Below, piece after piece: positions 1 through 7,816 of a stretch of 64,000 bases of DNA. The position numbers and the translations under genes were made by a program. Source of the stretch: CAZLPZ01 sp964607245 (lineage in GTDB: Bacteria > Pseudomonadota > Alphaproteobacteria > Micavibrionales > Micavibrionaceae); NCBI GenBank assembly GCA_964607245.1, contig CAZSIB010000001.1:124001-188000 (forward strand), written 5' to 3'. How positions within the stretch are numbered: the first letter of the stretch is position 1; every line of letters begins with the position of its first letter. The notes under the pieces are model-generated. The model searched no databases. It was given only the letters and a program-made list of their open reading frames with translations, and was not told where the DNA came from.

Positions 1-853
1 TAAAGGGTTTGCCGATAAACCCTTTGGCGCCTTGCGAAATGGCCCGCATGACGTTTTCCTTGCTGCCATTTCCACTGAGCATCACGATATAGGCGTCTTT
101 GTCGATCTCTTTGATTTCGCTGATAATTTCAAGGCCTGTGACGTCCGGGAGTTCGATATCCAGCAAAATCATATCCGGCGCATTTTTGATCATGGCCTGG
201 ATCGCGGCGCGGGATGTTCCGGCGGTATAAACTGTGTGCCCTGCGGCGCGCAGTGCGTTAGAGACCAGTTTTTGCGAGAATAAATCGTCTTCAACCACCA
301 AAACCCCGGGTTCTTTCCGTTCGTTGCGGCGGGCCGAGAATGAGGCAATCAGGGTGGTATTCAGACGGATATCCAGTTCCCGGTCGCGGTCGATTTGTTC
401 GCGTTTTTGGGCCAAATCGGCCTGTTTTTGGACCATTATCTGAGCCGCGTGGGCTTGGGCCACCCGGATTTTTTCTTCACAAATTCTGATTAATTTCGCG
501 CTTTCGAGGTGAAGTTCAAAAATTTGTGCCAGCCCGGGGTGTTCCGGGTCTGGCACATAGGTCCTGGGAAGTAATTCCAGGAGACGAAGGAAGGTTTTGC
601 GGGTGGCTGTCCGGGACAGCCAGGTCATATCCCCATCGGCATAAAGGTATAGAATGCTTTCGGTGTCGGTGTTGTCATGCGCGGTTTCAATCGATTTTTG
701 GATCGCATTTTGCCATTCCTCGGGCGGCGCGTGAATGTTTTTATCCATGAGATTCAAATGGATACACCGTAGAGGGACATTCATTTTTTGACACAAACGG
801 GCCGTCTCGATCAGGGTTTTCTCGACGTTTTCGTGGATAATTTGTAAGCCCAT
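1..853 (-). CDS. Receiver-domain (CheY-like) protein with N-terminal coiled-coil region, C-terminus beyond window
   Basis: The open frame reads leftward from an ATG at 853 and leaves the window after about 284 codons. Residues 1-125 match no domain I recognise. Residues about 125-175 are charged and rich in Gln, Lys, Arg and Glu, as in a coiled coil. A receiver domain starts near residue 182: VLVVEDD gives acidic residues 189-190, the phosphoacceptor is Asp232 in LLDIELPD, and the conserved Lys lies in GKPF at the cut end. No HisKA or ATPase motif is visible, so it is a response regulator or adaptor rather than a kinase. It is divergent from a sigma54 activator, and a consensus sigma54 promoter faces it. 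Whether an output domain follows the receiver cannot be seen. Confidence 0.85.
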   Translation of the reverse strand, partial: MGLQIIHENVEKTLIETARLCQKMNVPLRCIHLNLMDKNIHAPPEEWQNAIQKSIETAHDNTDTESILYLYADGDMTWLSRTATRKTFLRLLELLPRTYVPDPEHPGLAQIFELHLESAKLIRICEEKIRVAQAHAAQIMVQKQADLAQKREQIDRDRELDIRLNTTLIASFSARRNERKEPGVLVVEDDLFSQKLVSNALRAAGHTVYTAGTSRAAIQAMIKNAPDMILLDIELPDVTGLEIISEIKEIDKDAYIVMLSGNGSKENVMRAISQGAKGFIGKPF

Positions 854-891
854 ATATCTGTTTTTCGTCCCTTCTGACTTTTAAAAACTGG

Positions 892-961
892 ACGAAAAGA
901 GCGGGGGGCCGCGTTACGGTGGGGGGGATCCTGGGCGCTTGTCCCACACCGCTCTCTTCGT
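892..961 (-). promoter_or_regulatory. Leader stem-loop, possible attenuator, upstream of the receiver gene
   Basis: The segments 892-904 and 949-961 are inverted repeats of 13 bp with one mismatch (GAGCGG against CCGCTC at the core). The loop between them is GC-rich and can pair further. The predicted sigma54 start is near 963, so the hairpin would form at the very 5' end of the transcript. On the minus strand the closing arm runs into CTCTTTTCG, so it could also act as a weak intrinsic terminator. The function is inferred. Confidence 0.45.
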
Positions 962-972
962 ATATTATACAT

Positions 973-989
973 AAGCAAGACCCGTGCCA
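973..989 (-). promoter_or_regulatory. Sigma54 (-24/-12) promoter for the receiver-domain gene
   Basis: Read on the minus strand, positions 989 to 973 are TGGCACG, GGTC, TTGCTT. This matches the sigma54 consensus TGGCACG-N4-TTGCW at every defined base. The GG (988-987) and GC (976-975) are 10 bp apart as required, which predicts a start near 963. It points at the receiver-domain gene, and the divergent gene encodes a sigma54 activator. Confidence 0.8.
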
Positions 990-1052
990 AAGTTAAAATG
1001 TGAGGTTTATCAATGTATTATGTTATGCCGTATATAATCTTATTGCTCAGTA

Positions 1053-1102
1053 GTGTAGCAAAATGCTACACTAAGTGTAGCGCGTGTTGCATTTTGCTAC
1101 AC
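1053..1102. promoter_or_regulatory. Palindromic binding-site array (enhancer/operator) between divergent regulators
   Basis: Two sites lie side by side. The first is a perfect palindrome, GTGTAGCA (1053-1060), AAA, TGCTACAC (1064-1071). The second has arms GTGTAGC (1075-1081) and GCTACAC (1096-1102). In addition, the 14-mer at 1053-1066 recurs exactly inverted at 1089-1102. The array sits 90-140 bp upstream of the sigma54 start, the usual distance for an NtrC-type enhancer. It also lies between a TATAAT at 1033-1038 and the activator's start codon, so it could mediate negative autoregulation. Confidence 0.7.
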
Positions 1103-1125
1103 TAGACAGAATATAGGTGTTTATT

Positions 1126-2631
1126 ATGAATATCGAAAAATCGTCATCTGGAAATGCTAAAAAGGTGCCGCCGGGGCAGTTCCGTTACCCCGTGATCCTG
1201 ATTGCAGAAGACGACCGTTTTCAGGCGGATTTGTTATTACGTCTATTTGATCCGACCGGAGAAAAGAAAAACTGCGTTCACGTTTCCCATGGGCGCGCGG
1301 CGCTCGATTATCTGGAGGCGCATCCGCATGAAATCCGTGTCATCTTTATGGACATGCAAATGCCAGTGATGGACGGGATTACCGCGATGGAAATTATCCA
1401 TGAAAAATACCCGACCATCGCCGTTATATTTTTAACCGCCATGCATGATGACAAAATCGCGGATCAAGTGATGGCGATGGGGGCGTTTGATTATTTGACC
1501 AAGCCATTTTCTGGCGAGCGGTTGGGCTTGACCTATCGTAACGCGGATCGATTTGCGATGCTGGCTCAAGAACAGGAACAGGCGCGGTGGCGCCCCAATG
1601 CACCGCTGCGGCTCAAAGATTTGATCGGGTATGATTGCGGGTTGCGGGATATTTCTGCGACCGCGCGGAAAATTGCCCTCACCGATGCGCCTGTGTTGAT
1701 TCAGGGCGAGACCGGGACGGGGAAAGAGGTCTTCGCGCGCGCGCTTCATGGGGAGAGCCGGCGATCTCGGGGGCCTTTTGTCGCGATTAACTGTGGCGCC
1801 ATTCCTGAAAATTTAATCGAGAGTATTTTGTTCGGGCATGAAAAGGGTGCCTTTACCGGCGCTACCAGTCGCACGCCCGGGAAATTCCGTGAGGCCGAGA
1901 AGGGAACGATTTTTCTTGATGAAATCGGCGAAATGCCGATGCATGCGCAGACAAGATTACTTAGGGTTTTACAACAGCATGAGGTTCAGCCGGTGGGGGC
2001 CGAGCAATCCATCCCGATTGATGTGCGGATTTTATCGGCGACGAACAAAGATCTTCACCGCATGGTCAAGATGGGACGATTCCGCGAGGATTTATATTTT
2101 CGTTTAAATGTGGTGCCGATGACTTTGCCGCCGCTACGCGCACGGCCGCGCGATATTATTCCACTCGCCCGGCATTTCATGGCGCGGTTTTCCGAGACGG
2201 AACATTTCGCGCGCAAAACATTATCGGCGGACGCCGAAAGATGGCTTTCTGAACAGGCGTGGCCGGGGAACGTGCGGGAACTTGAAAACGCGATTCGGCG
2301 CGCGTTGATTTTATCGAGTGGATCCGTGTTAGAGATTGATGATTTTCGCGGTACGGCGACGGCCGATATCGAGGACACGATCGAGGCGAATGCACCGGAT
2401 GCCGAGGTGAACGCGCGCACAGCGATGACGGTTTCTTTGGTGACATCGCACGGATATTTGCGCCCGTTGGATGACGTTAATGATGAAATCTTTGCACGCG
2501 CGCATCGGTATTTGGATGGGAATATGGTGGAACTCGCCCGTGCGCTGGGGGTGGCTCGCACAACACTTTACCGGCGGCTGAATGCGAAACTGACTGCACC
2601 ATCGGAGAAGGGAGATGGCACTTTAAAATAA
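1126..2631 (+). CDS. NtrC-family sigma54-dependent response regulator
   Basis: This 501-residue protein has the full NtrC layout. The receiver domain (about 23-140) has acidic residues 29-30 and a phosphoacceptor Asp in FMDMQMPVMDG. The AAA+ domain (about 165-400) has Walker A GETGTGKE at 194-201, the sigma54-contacting GAFTGA loop at 241-246 and Walker B IFLDEIGEMP. A Fis-type helix-turn-helix follows near 468-490 (LARALGVARTTLYRRL). An intact GAFTGA loop means it should open sigma54 promoters. I chose the ATG at 1126 because AGGTG lies 7 bases upstream; a GTG at 1117 is part of that Shine-Dalgarno region. It probably controls the divergent receiver gene and itself. The cognate kinase is not in view. 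Confidence 0.93.
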   Translation: MNIEKSSSGNAKKVPPGQFRYPVILIAEDDRFQADLLLRLFDPTGEKKNCVHVSHGRAALDYLEAHPHEIRVIFMDMQMPVMDGITAMEIIHEKYPTIAVIFLTAMHDDKIADQVMAMGAFDYLTKPFSGERLGLTYRNADRFAMLAQEQEQARWRPNAPLRLKDLIGYDCGLRDISATARKIALTDAPVLIQGETGTGKEVFARALHGESRRSRGPFVAINCGAIPENLIESILFGHEKGAFTGATSRTPGKFREAEKGTIFLDEIGEMPMHAQTRLLRVLQQHEVQPVGAEQSIPIDVRILSATNKDLHRMVKMGRFREDLYFRLNVVPMTLPPLRARPRDIIPLARHFMARFSETEHFARKTLSADAERWLSEQAWPGNVRELENAIRRALILSSGSVLEIDDFRGTATADIEDTIEANAPDAEVNARTAMTVSLVTSHGYLRPLDDVNDEIFARAHRYLDGNMVELARALGVARTTLYRRLNAKLTAPSEKGDGTLK

Positions 2632-2637
2632 CGTTGT

Positions 2638-4452
2638 TTACTTCCCCTCATCCCCCATGCGGAGGGCGGCGATGAAGGCGCTTTGCGGGATTTCCACGTT
2701 GCCGTATTGGCGCATCTTTTTCTTGCCTTCTTTTTGTTTTTCCAAAAGCTTTTTCTTGCGTGTGATGTCGCCGCCGTAACATTTCGCGGTCACGTCTTTG
2801 CGGAAGGCCGAGACATCTTCGCGCGCGATGACCTTGCCGCCGATCGCGGCTTGGATCGCGATTTTGAACATTTGCCGCGGGATTAAATCCTTCAGGCGTT
2901 CACAGAGTTGCCGCCCGCGCCGATCGGCCTGGGTCCGGTGAACCACCATGGCCAGGGCATCGACCGGTTCCTGGTTCACCATGATCGCCATTTTAACCAA
3001 ATCGCCCTCGCGGTAGGTATCGAGCGCGTAATCAAAGCTGGCGTATCCGCGGGAGATGGATTTCAGGCGGTCGTAAAAATCAAACACGACTTCGTTCAAG
3101 GGCAGGCGGTAGATCAGCATTGCGCGGCTACCGACATAGGTAAGTTCAATTTGTTCGCCGCGCCGTTCCTGGCACAGTTGGATCAGGGCGCCCAGATATT
3201 CATCGGGGGTCAGGATGGTCGCTTTGATCCACGGTTCTTCGATTTTATCGATGCGCACCACATCGGGCATATCAACGGGGTTATAGAGTTCCGTCATCGT
3301 CCCGTCGGTTTTATAAATCTTGTACACAACGCTGGGGGCCGTGGGGATCAGGTCGAGGTCAAATTCGCGAAGCAAACGTTCTTGAATAATCTCCATATGC
3401 AGCAGGCCCAAAAACCCGCATCGGAACCCCATACCCAAGGCTTGCGAACTTTCGGCCTCATAGTGCAAAGATGCGTCGTTGAGTTTCAGCTTGCCTAACG
3501 ACTCTTTGAGTTTTTCAAAGTCTGAGGCATCGACCGGGAAAAGCGAGCAAAAGACCATCGGGACGGATGGCTTGAACCCGGGCAGGGCGGTGTCGGCACC
3601 GCGTAAAGATGTGGTGATCGTGTCGCCGACCTTGGCCTCACTGATGTCTTTGATACTGGCCGTGATAAAGCCCATTTCCCCGGCCCCGAGTTCATCGAGC
3701 AGAACGGGTTTCGGGGTAAACATCCCCACGCGGTCCACGTCGCGTTCGGCGCCGTTCGACATGAATTTAATGCGCGAACCTTTTATAAGCACACCGTCCA
3801 CAACGCGAACCAAGATCACCACGCCCAGATAACTGTCGTACCAGCTATCGACCAGCAGCGCCTTGAGCGGGCCGTCCGGATTGCCGCGCGGGGGCGGAAG
3901 ATGCGTGTGGATGGCTTCCAGTAAATCAGGAATATTCAGCCCCGTCTTCCCCGAGACGCAGACCGCGTGTGATGCGTCGATGCCAATCACATCCTCGATT
4001 TGCTGGCGCGCGCGGTCGACATCGGCGGCGGGCAGGTCGATTTTATTGATCACAGGGATGATATCGTGATTATTGTCGATTGCCTGGTACACGTTCGCCA
4101 GTGTTTGCGCCTCGACCCCTTGGGTGGCATCGACCACCAAAAGCGACCCTTCGCAGGATGCGAGCGAGCGCGAGACCTCGTAACTAAAATCGACATGCCC
4201 CGGCGTGTCCATCAGGTTGTATTGATATTCAACGCCGTCCTTCCCCGTATAGGCGAGGCGGACCGTTTGCGCTTTGATCGTAATGCCGCGTTCCCGTTCG
4301 ATATCCATGGAATCGAGGACCTGTTCGCGCATTTCGCGCGCCTCAAGCCCTCCACACGTTTGGATCAAGCGGTCGGCCAAGGTCGATTTGCCATGATCAA
4401 TATGCGCGATAATGGCAAAGTTGCGGATCTGAGATTGCGGTTTGGTGGTCAT
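2638..4452 (-). CDS. lepA: Elongation factor 4 (LepA), ribosomal back-translocase GTPase
   Basis: A 604-residue translational GTPase of normal LepA length. G1 is AHIDHGKST near residue 20, followed by RERGITIKAQ (switch I) and DTPGHVDF (G3), then NKIDLP (G4). The LepA-specific C-terminal region is present, with SFDYALDTY and the basic tail DITRKKKLLEKQKEGKKKM that binds the ribosome. The start MTTKPQSQ at 4452 gives the usual length; a 16-codon upstream extension is unlikely to be used. LepA moves stalled or mistranslocated ribosomes back and supports growth under ionic stress. Here it stands alone, without the lepB partner found beside it in enterobacteria. Confidence 0.97.
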   Translation of the reverse strand: MTTKPQSQIRNFAIIAHIDHGKSTLADRLIQTCGGLEAREMREQVLDSMDIERERGITIKAQTVRLAYTGKDGVEYQYNLMDTPGHVDFSYEVSRSLASCEGSLLVVDATQGVEAQTLANVYQAIDNNHDIIPVINKIDLPAADVDRARQQIEDVIGIDASHAVCVSGKTGLNIPDLLEAIHTHLPPPRGNPDGPLKALLVDSWYDSYLGVVILVRVVDGVLIKGSRIKFMSNGAERDVDRVGMFTPKPVLLDELGAGEMGFITASIKDISEAKVGDTITTSLRGADTALPGFKPSVPMVFCSLFPVDASDFEKLKESLGKLKLNDASLHYEAESSQALGMGFRCGFLGLLHMEIIQERLLREFDLDLIPTAPSVVYKIYKTDGTMTELYNPVDMPDVVRIDKIEEPWIKATILTPDEYLGALIQLCQERRGEQIELTYVGSRAMLIYRLPLNEVVFDFYDRLKSISRGYASFDYALDTYREGDLVKMAIMVNQEPVDALAMVVHRTQADRRGRQLCERLKDLIPRQMFKIAIQAAIGGKVIAREDVSAFRKDVTAKCYGGDITRKKKLLEKQKEGKKKMRQYGNVEIPQSAFIAALRMGDEGK

Positions 4453-4530
4453 GGCGTCCTTTTCCGGCCCCTTTTTACGGGGTTTTAGGGGGCAAAGCAA
4501 GGGGGAGAGGGGAGGGAGAAGAAGAAAGCA

Positions 4531-4558
4531 AAACCCACCCTGGTGAAAGAGTGGGTTT
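4531..4558 (-). terminator. Rho-independent terminator of the GH108 cassette
   Basis: AAACCCAC (4531-4538) and GTGGGTTT (4551-4558) form an 8-bp stem with a 12-nt loop. On the minus strand the stem is followed by TTTGCTTTC. It lies just downstream of the stop codon of the 535-residue GH108 gene. Confidence 0.7.
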
Positions 4559-4580
4559 GAAACTGTAGCGCCGTTGAGGC

Positions 4581-6188
4581 TTAGCCGCCAATCGTCGCGG
4601 GTGCAGGCGTAGGCAGGGTCCGAGGATCGACAAAGACAGTCTTTTTATCCTGAACTTTGTTTCCTTCTGTGTTGCCAGCGTTCAGGCCCTGGTCATTCCG
4701 GGCCTTGGCCGCGCGCATATCCCCAGCCCTTGGTGCCGGAGTCCGTGCCGCAGCAGCGGCATGGTCATTTTTCGTTTTGTCCGCAAGTTCTTCTGCACTG
4801 GATTTGCTTGCTTTATCGGTAGCTGCTCGAGCTAGCCGTGCAGCGTCTGCTGCGGGATCTGCAGTCGCAACCTTATCACCCTTACCACCCGCGAATTCAG
4901 GGTTTGTTTCCTTGTCGTATCTATCGGCATAGGCTTTCAGGGTGTGCAGACGATTGGTCCAGCCGTTTTTGAATTCGGCCTGGGTTGGATCGCCCTTGAT
5001 AATTGCGTCATAACGTTCCTGACGGAGGCGGAGCATTTCACGCACATTGCCCTTCGATTTCGTATGAAGGTCTTGGGCGACGTCCGGTCCCATGTTAACA
5101 GCGGTATCATAGGTCACGAGCGCCTCGATTGAGGTCATGCCCGGTTTGTAAACTTTCTTCCAAAAATTTGTGTGATAGAACCCGCGCGCAAGTTCAGCCG
5201 CGCTAGATGTATCCCCTTTGTCGTACAAGGCTTTCACCTTGGTAAAGGCGTCAGGGTGATGTTTCGAGGCGATCCCATAAATCGTTTCACCGCCACGATC
5301 TTTTGGATTATTCGCATAGCCACCCTCGAACGCCGCCACAATATTATGAGCCTGATCAAAAGTCGTATCACGTCCAAGCGGAAGCATGGTGAAGGGGGCG
5401 CCGGAACCGGGGGAGGTACGTCCCTCAAGCATATCTAGAACCATGCGGTTTATTTGCTCGAGTGTCATTGGCCCATTGATACGTTGGCCAATACCACCAA
5501 CAAGGGCTTGTCCTTGATTAAGGAAGTTAGATTTATCAATGACGTTTGATCTCCAACCTGTTGGGACCTCGGTAACCTGGTCGGCAAGGGGCTTCAGGGC
5601 CAGAATGCCTTCCTTCGCGGTATTCCCAAGCGCGATGGATTGTTGCATTGTGCTTTGGCCAAATTCGACCCAGCCTTGGTTGCCCGTTGCGTTACCAATG
5701 AATGAGGCAATACCGCCGAAGAAAACACCAAGGTTTGCAAGCCCCGCCATCGCTTCGTAAGGCGATGCGCCGGCGGCAATCGCACGTTTGATCACATCAT
5801 CCTGGTGATGACGGAAAGCCGAGCGCACATCATCGAGAGCTTTTTGGTTATTGGCAACATCTGCCATCCCACCCTGTTTCAGCAAGTCGATAAGGTCGTT
5901 CCCGGCTTTTTTCAGGTGTTCTTTCTGCTGATCCGGCAGGCCTTTGAGGGCGTCCGCAAGAGCGTTACGAACCGCATCAGGGATTAACACAGTACGTAAA
6001 TGAACATCCCAGTCACGATCAGCACGAGCCATTGCAGCCTCTTCCGACATGCCGCCTTCTTTATATTTTGCGGCACGGGAAGCAACAAAAGTCCTCTTGA
6101 ATGCGGGCGATGAAAAATTCAAGCCTAATTCGCTAGGAGAACCTACTGGTAGTGAAGATGGTTGTTCATTTGTGGGTGTGGTGCTCAT
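4581..6188 (-). CDS. GH108 lysozyme-like (N-acetylmuramidase family) protein with long N-terminal extension
   Basis: Of 535 residues, only about 275-430 are recognisable. FEGGYANNPKDRGGETIYGI matches the GH108 signature, with the expected catalytic Glu at 288. A predicted peptidoglycan-binding part follows (FWKKVYKPG, TYDTAVNMGP, LRLRQERYDAI). Residues 1-270 have no known domain and hold a glycine-rich hydrophobic stretch near 148-170. The last 100 residues are low-complexity, rich in Ala, Lys, Asp and Pro. There is no signal peptide, so export would need a holin or a dedicated secretion system. GH108 enzymes are known from phage lysis cassettes and as secretion-associated muramidases. It is the last gene of a three-gene minus-strand cassette. 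The fold call is firm; the role is not. Confidence 0.75.
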   Translation of the reverse strand: MSTTPTNEQPSSLPVGSPSELGLNFSSPAFKRTFVASRAAKYKEGGMSEEAAMARADRDWDVHLRTVLIPDAVRNALADALKGLPDQQKEHLKKAGNDLIDLLKQGGMADVANNQKALDDVRSAFRHHQDDVIKRAIAAGASPYEAMAGLANLGVFFGGIASFIGNATGNQGWVEFGQSTMQQSIALGNTAKEGILALKPLADQVTEVPTGWRSNVIDKSNFLNQGQALVGGIGQRINGPMTLEQINRMVLDMLEGRTSPGSGAPFTMLPLGRDTTFDQAHNIVAAFEGGYANNPKDRGGETIYGIASKHHPDAFTKVKALYDKGDTSSAAELARGFYHTNFWKKVYKPGMTSIEALVTYDTAVNMGPDVAQDLHTKSKGNVREMLRLRQERYDAIIKGDPTQAEFKNGWTNRLHTLKAYADRYDKETNPEFAGGKGDKVATADPAADAARLARAATDKASKSSAEELADKTKNDHAAAAARTPAPRAGDMRAAKARNDQGLNAGNTEGNKVQDKKTVFVDPRTLPTPAPATIGG

Positions 6189-6215
6189 TTTTTCCTCTTA
6201 TTTAATCGTAAGTTT

Positions 6216-7028
6216 CTATCTTGACGGTGTTGGGGCAGGTTGGCTTGCAGGCGTTGCAGCCTTCTTCCCTCCGGCTAAAGAAAGTTCAATATCGACGTTT
6301 GTTTGGTTTTGCGCGGCGATTTGTTCTTGACGCCGTTGGTCGGCTAAAGCGGCTGCCTGCTTCTGTTGTTCTGCACGCTGCGTATCAACCCCTGCTGCAG
6401 CTGAGGCAGCAGCGAAGGCCGGACGAACCTTATCCGCTTCCTCTTGGTCTTTCATAGCAATAGCGGCTTCTCTTCGTTCTCGAACAGGAATCTGAAATTC
6501 AGTTTGCGCTTTCGATCCCATTTTCAAAATTTTTTGATCATACTCGGGGTCCTTGCGGCGACGAGCAACGTCAATATATGAAGATGTTAAGCTGGTGCCG
6601 TCTTTCCCGTCAAAAAAGAATAGACTATTTCCAACTTGTGCACCCCAACTCATTTGGCCAGGCTCACCAGTCCAACCAGCGCCATCGGTTATTGTTCCAA
6701 CAACTCCAGAGGTTAAACCAATAGCGCCAGTTACCGCTGCCGTTGCAACAAACCCTCTCGCTGCTGTACCTGCTACGCTGGGTTGAGTGAGGGGGGCAAG
6801 TTCTTGTCTCACAGCTTGTTGGCGGAGGACCGCAGCAACATCCCCAAGTCCTGCCCCTTCTGCCTGTATAATTGCGCGTTGGTTTAAAATTTTCTCTTCA
6901 ACTCGGGCGGTAGCTTCCGCCTCTTTTTGGGCAGCGGATTTAAAGAATTTGTTTTTAAGTCCCATAAAGGCTTCGGTTGCGGCCCGAGCCATTGGTGCTA
7001 CAACCCAATCTCTAAATTTGCTCATCAC
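6216..7028 (-). CDS. Hypothetical protein of the GH108 cassette, central hydrophobic segment
   Basis: I do not recognise this 270-residue protein. Residues 1-80 are Ala/Glu/Lys-rich and helical. A hydrophobic Gly/Ala/Thr stretch near 88-115 (FVATAAVTGAIGLTSGVVGT) could insert in a membrane. The C-terminal third is highly charged and Gln/Ala-rich, ending in a Pro/Ala tail (ATPASQPAPTPSR). No signal peptide is seen. The layout of helical head, glycine-rich hydrophobic patch and low-complexity tail resembles its two neighbours. It ends 27 bp before the GH108 gene, so the two are probably co-transcribed. A membrane-active or holin-like role is only a guess from context. Confidence 0.6.
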   Translation of the reverse strand: MMSKFRDWVVAPMARAATEAFMGLKNKFFKSAAQKEAEATARVEEKILNQRAIIQAEGAGLGDVAAVLRQQAVRQELAPLTQPSVAGTAARGFVATAAVTGAIGLTSGVVGTITDGAGWTGEPGQMSWGAQVGNSLFFFDGKDGTSLTSSYIDVARRRKDPEYDQKILKMGSKAQTEFQIPVRERREAAIAMKDQEEADKVRPAFAAASAAAGVDTQRAEQQKQAAALADQRRQEQIAAQNQTNVDIELSLAGGKKAATPASQPAPTPSR

Positions 7029-7105
7029 ACACTCTCCTCTATATATTTATGTATTTAACCAAACTATATCATTTTTAATCGTTAAAATGCAAACTTTTCC
7101 TGTTT

Positions 7106-7600
7106 CTAGGGTGTTGCGGCCCCTGGGGGGCTGGTCTGGGCGATTTTTGCTGCACTTTTCTCCATGCCTTCTTCAACACCTTTAACTAGTGGGGCGGCTG
7201 TACCGATAGTGGTCGCCCCTCTTGCGCCTAGAGATGTTAATTTTGGCAGCGCTGCCGCCAATCTGGGCCAAATCGATACGGCGAGTGTGCCAATAACCCC
7301 AACGCCTTCGGTTGCAACCGCCGTCCCTTCACGGATCTTCTTCATTTCTGGGGTTTCGTCTTCTAGTCTATATCCAGCTTGTTCACGGCTGTGTTCGATC
7401 ATACGTGTTTCCACCCATTTTCCAGACAATGGGCCTTTTTTCCTATCAACGTCGATGCCGATCGCCTGTGCGCCTGCACCGATAAGGAAAAGGCCCGAAT
7501 CGGGGACTGTGGCGGCTAGACCACTCATACCCTCATCTAACCCTCTCCGACCGGCTTTGACCGTTTGCCAGACTTCGGTCAATTTTTGCCCCAGATCCAT
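7106..7600 (-). CDS. Hypothetical protein, first gene of the GH108 cassette
   Basis: A 164-residue protein I cannot assign. It starts MDLGQKLTEVWQ after a GAGGG motif at about 7607. There are hydrophobic glycine-rich patches near residues 37-50 (GLFLIGAGAQAIGI) and 97-118 (GVGVIGTLAVSIWPRLAAAL), and a small, polar C-terminus ending SPPGAATP. Like the next two genes it lacks a Sec signal. Seventy-seven bases separate it from the next gene. The cassette is bounded by a palindromic repeat element on this side and a terminator on the other. Confidence 0.55.
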   Translation of the reverse strand: MDLGQKLTEVWQTVKAGRRGLDEGMSGLAATVPDSGLFLIGAGAQAIGIDVDRKKGPLSGKWVETRMIEHSREQAGYRLEDETPEMKKIREGTAVATEGVGVIGTLAVSIWPRLAAALPKLTSLGARGATTIGTAAPLVKGVEEGMEKSAAKIAQTSPPGAATP

Positions 7601-7705
7601 GGTTAACCCTCTCTTTTTAAAGACGATTTTTTTGATCTACGCCCATTGTCCCATAATTTGGTAAATAAAGTCAAATTTTATATGTAAAAATATGGGGGTG
7701 GGGAA

Positions 7706-7807
7706 GTCGTCATTCCAGCGGATGCTGGAATCTCATGATGTTTGGGGGTCCCAGCCGAAGTTTATCCCCTCGGTTGGCCCTTGGCCAAGCCCGGGGGCTG
7801 GGACGAC
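7706..7807. repeat. REP/MITE-like palindromic intergenic element
   Basis: The 102-bp element is bounded by GTCGTC (7706-7711) and GACGAC (7802-7807). Inside are a hairpin TTCCAGC-GGAT-GCTGGAA (7713-7730), a GTCCCAGCC/GGCTGGGAC pair (7748-7756 and 7796-7804) and the palindrome CTTGGCCAAG (7780-7789). The opening GTCATTCCAGC resembles the dispersed palindromic repeats common in proteobacterial intergenic regions. No other copy was noticed in this window and no transposase is present. Confidence 0.6.
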
Positions 7808-7816
7808 GTTCCTACC

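Noticed and set aside
1117..1125. GTG at 1117 as the start of the NtrC-family gene
   Set aside because: The GTG is part of the AGGTG ribosome-binding motif for the ATG at 1126.
2908..3498. Plus-strand open frame inside lepA
   Set aside because: Antisense to a conserved gene with no ribosome-binding site or known domain.
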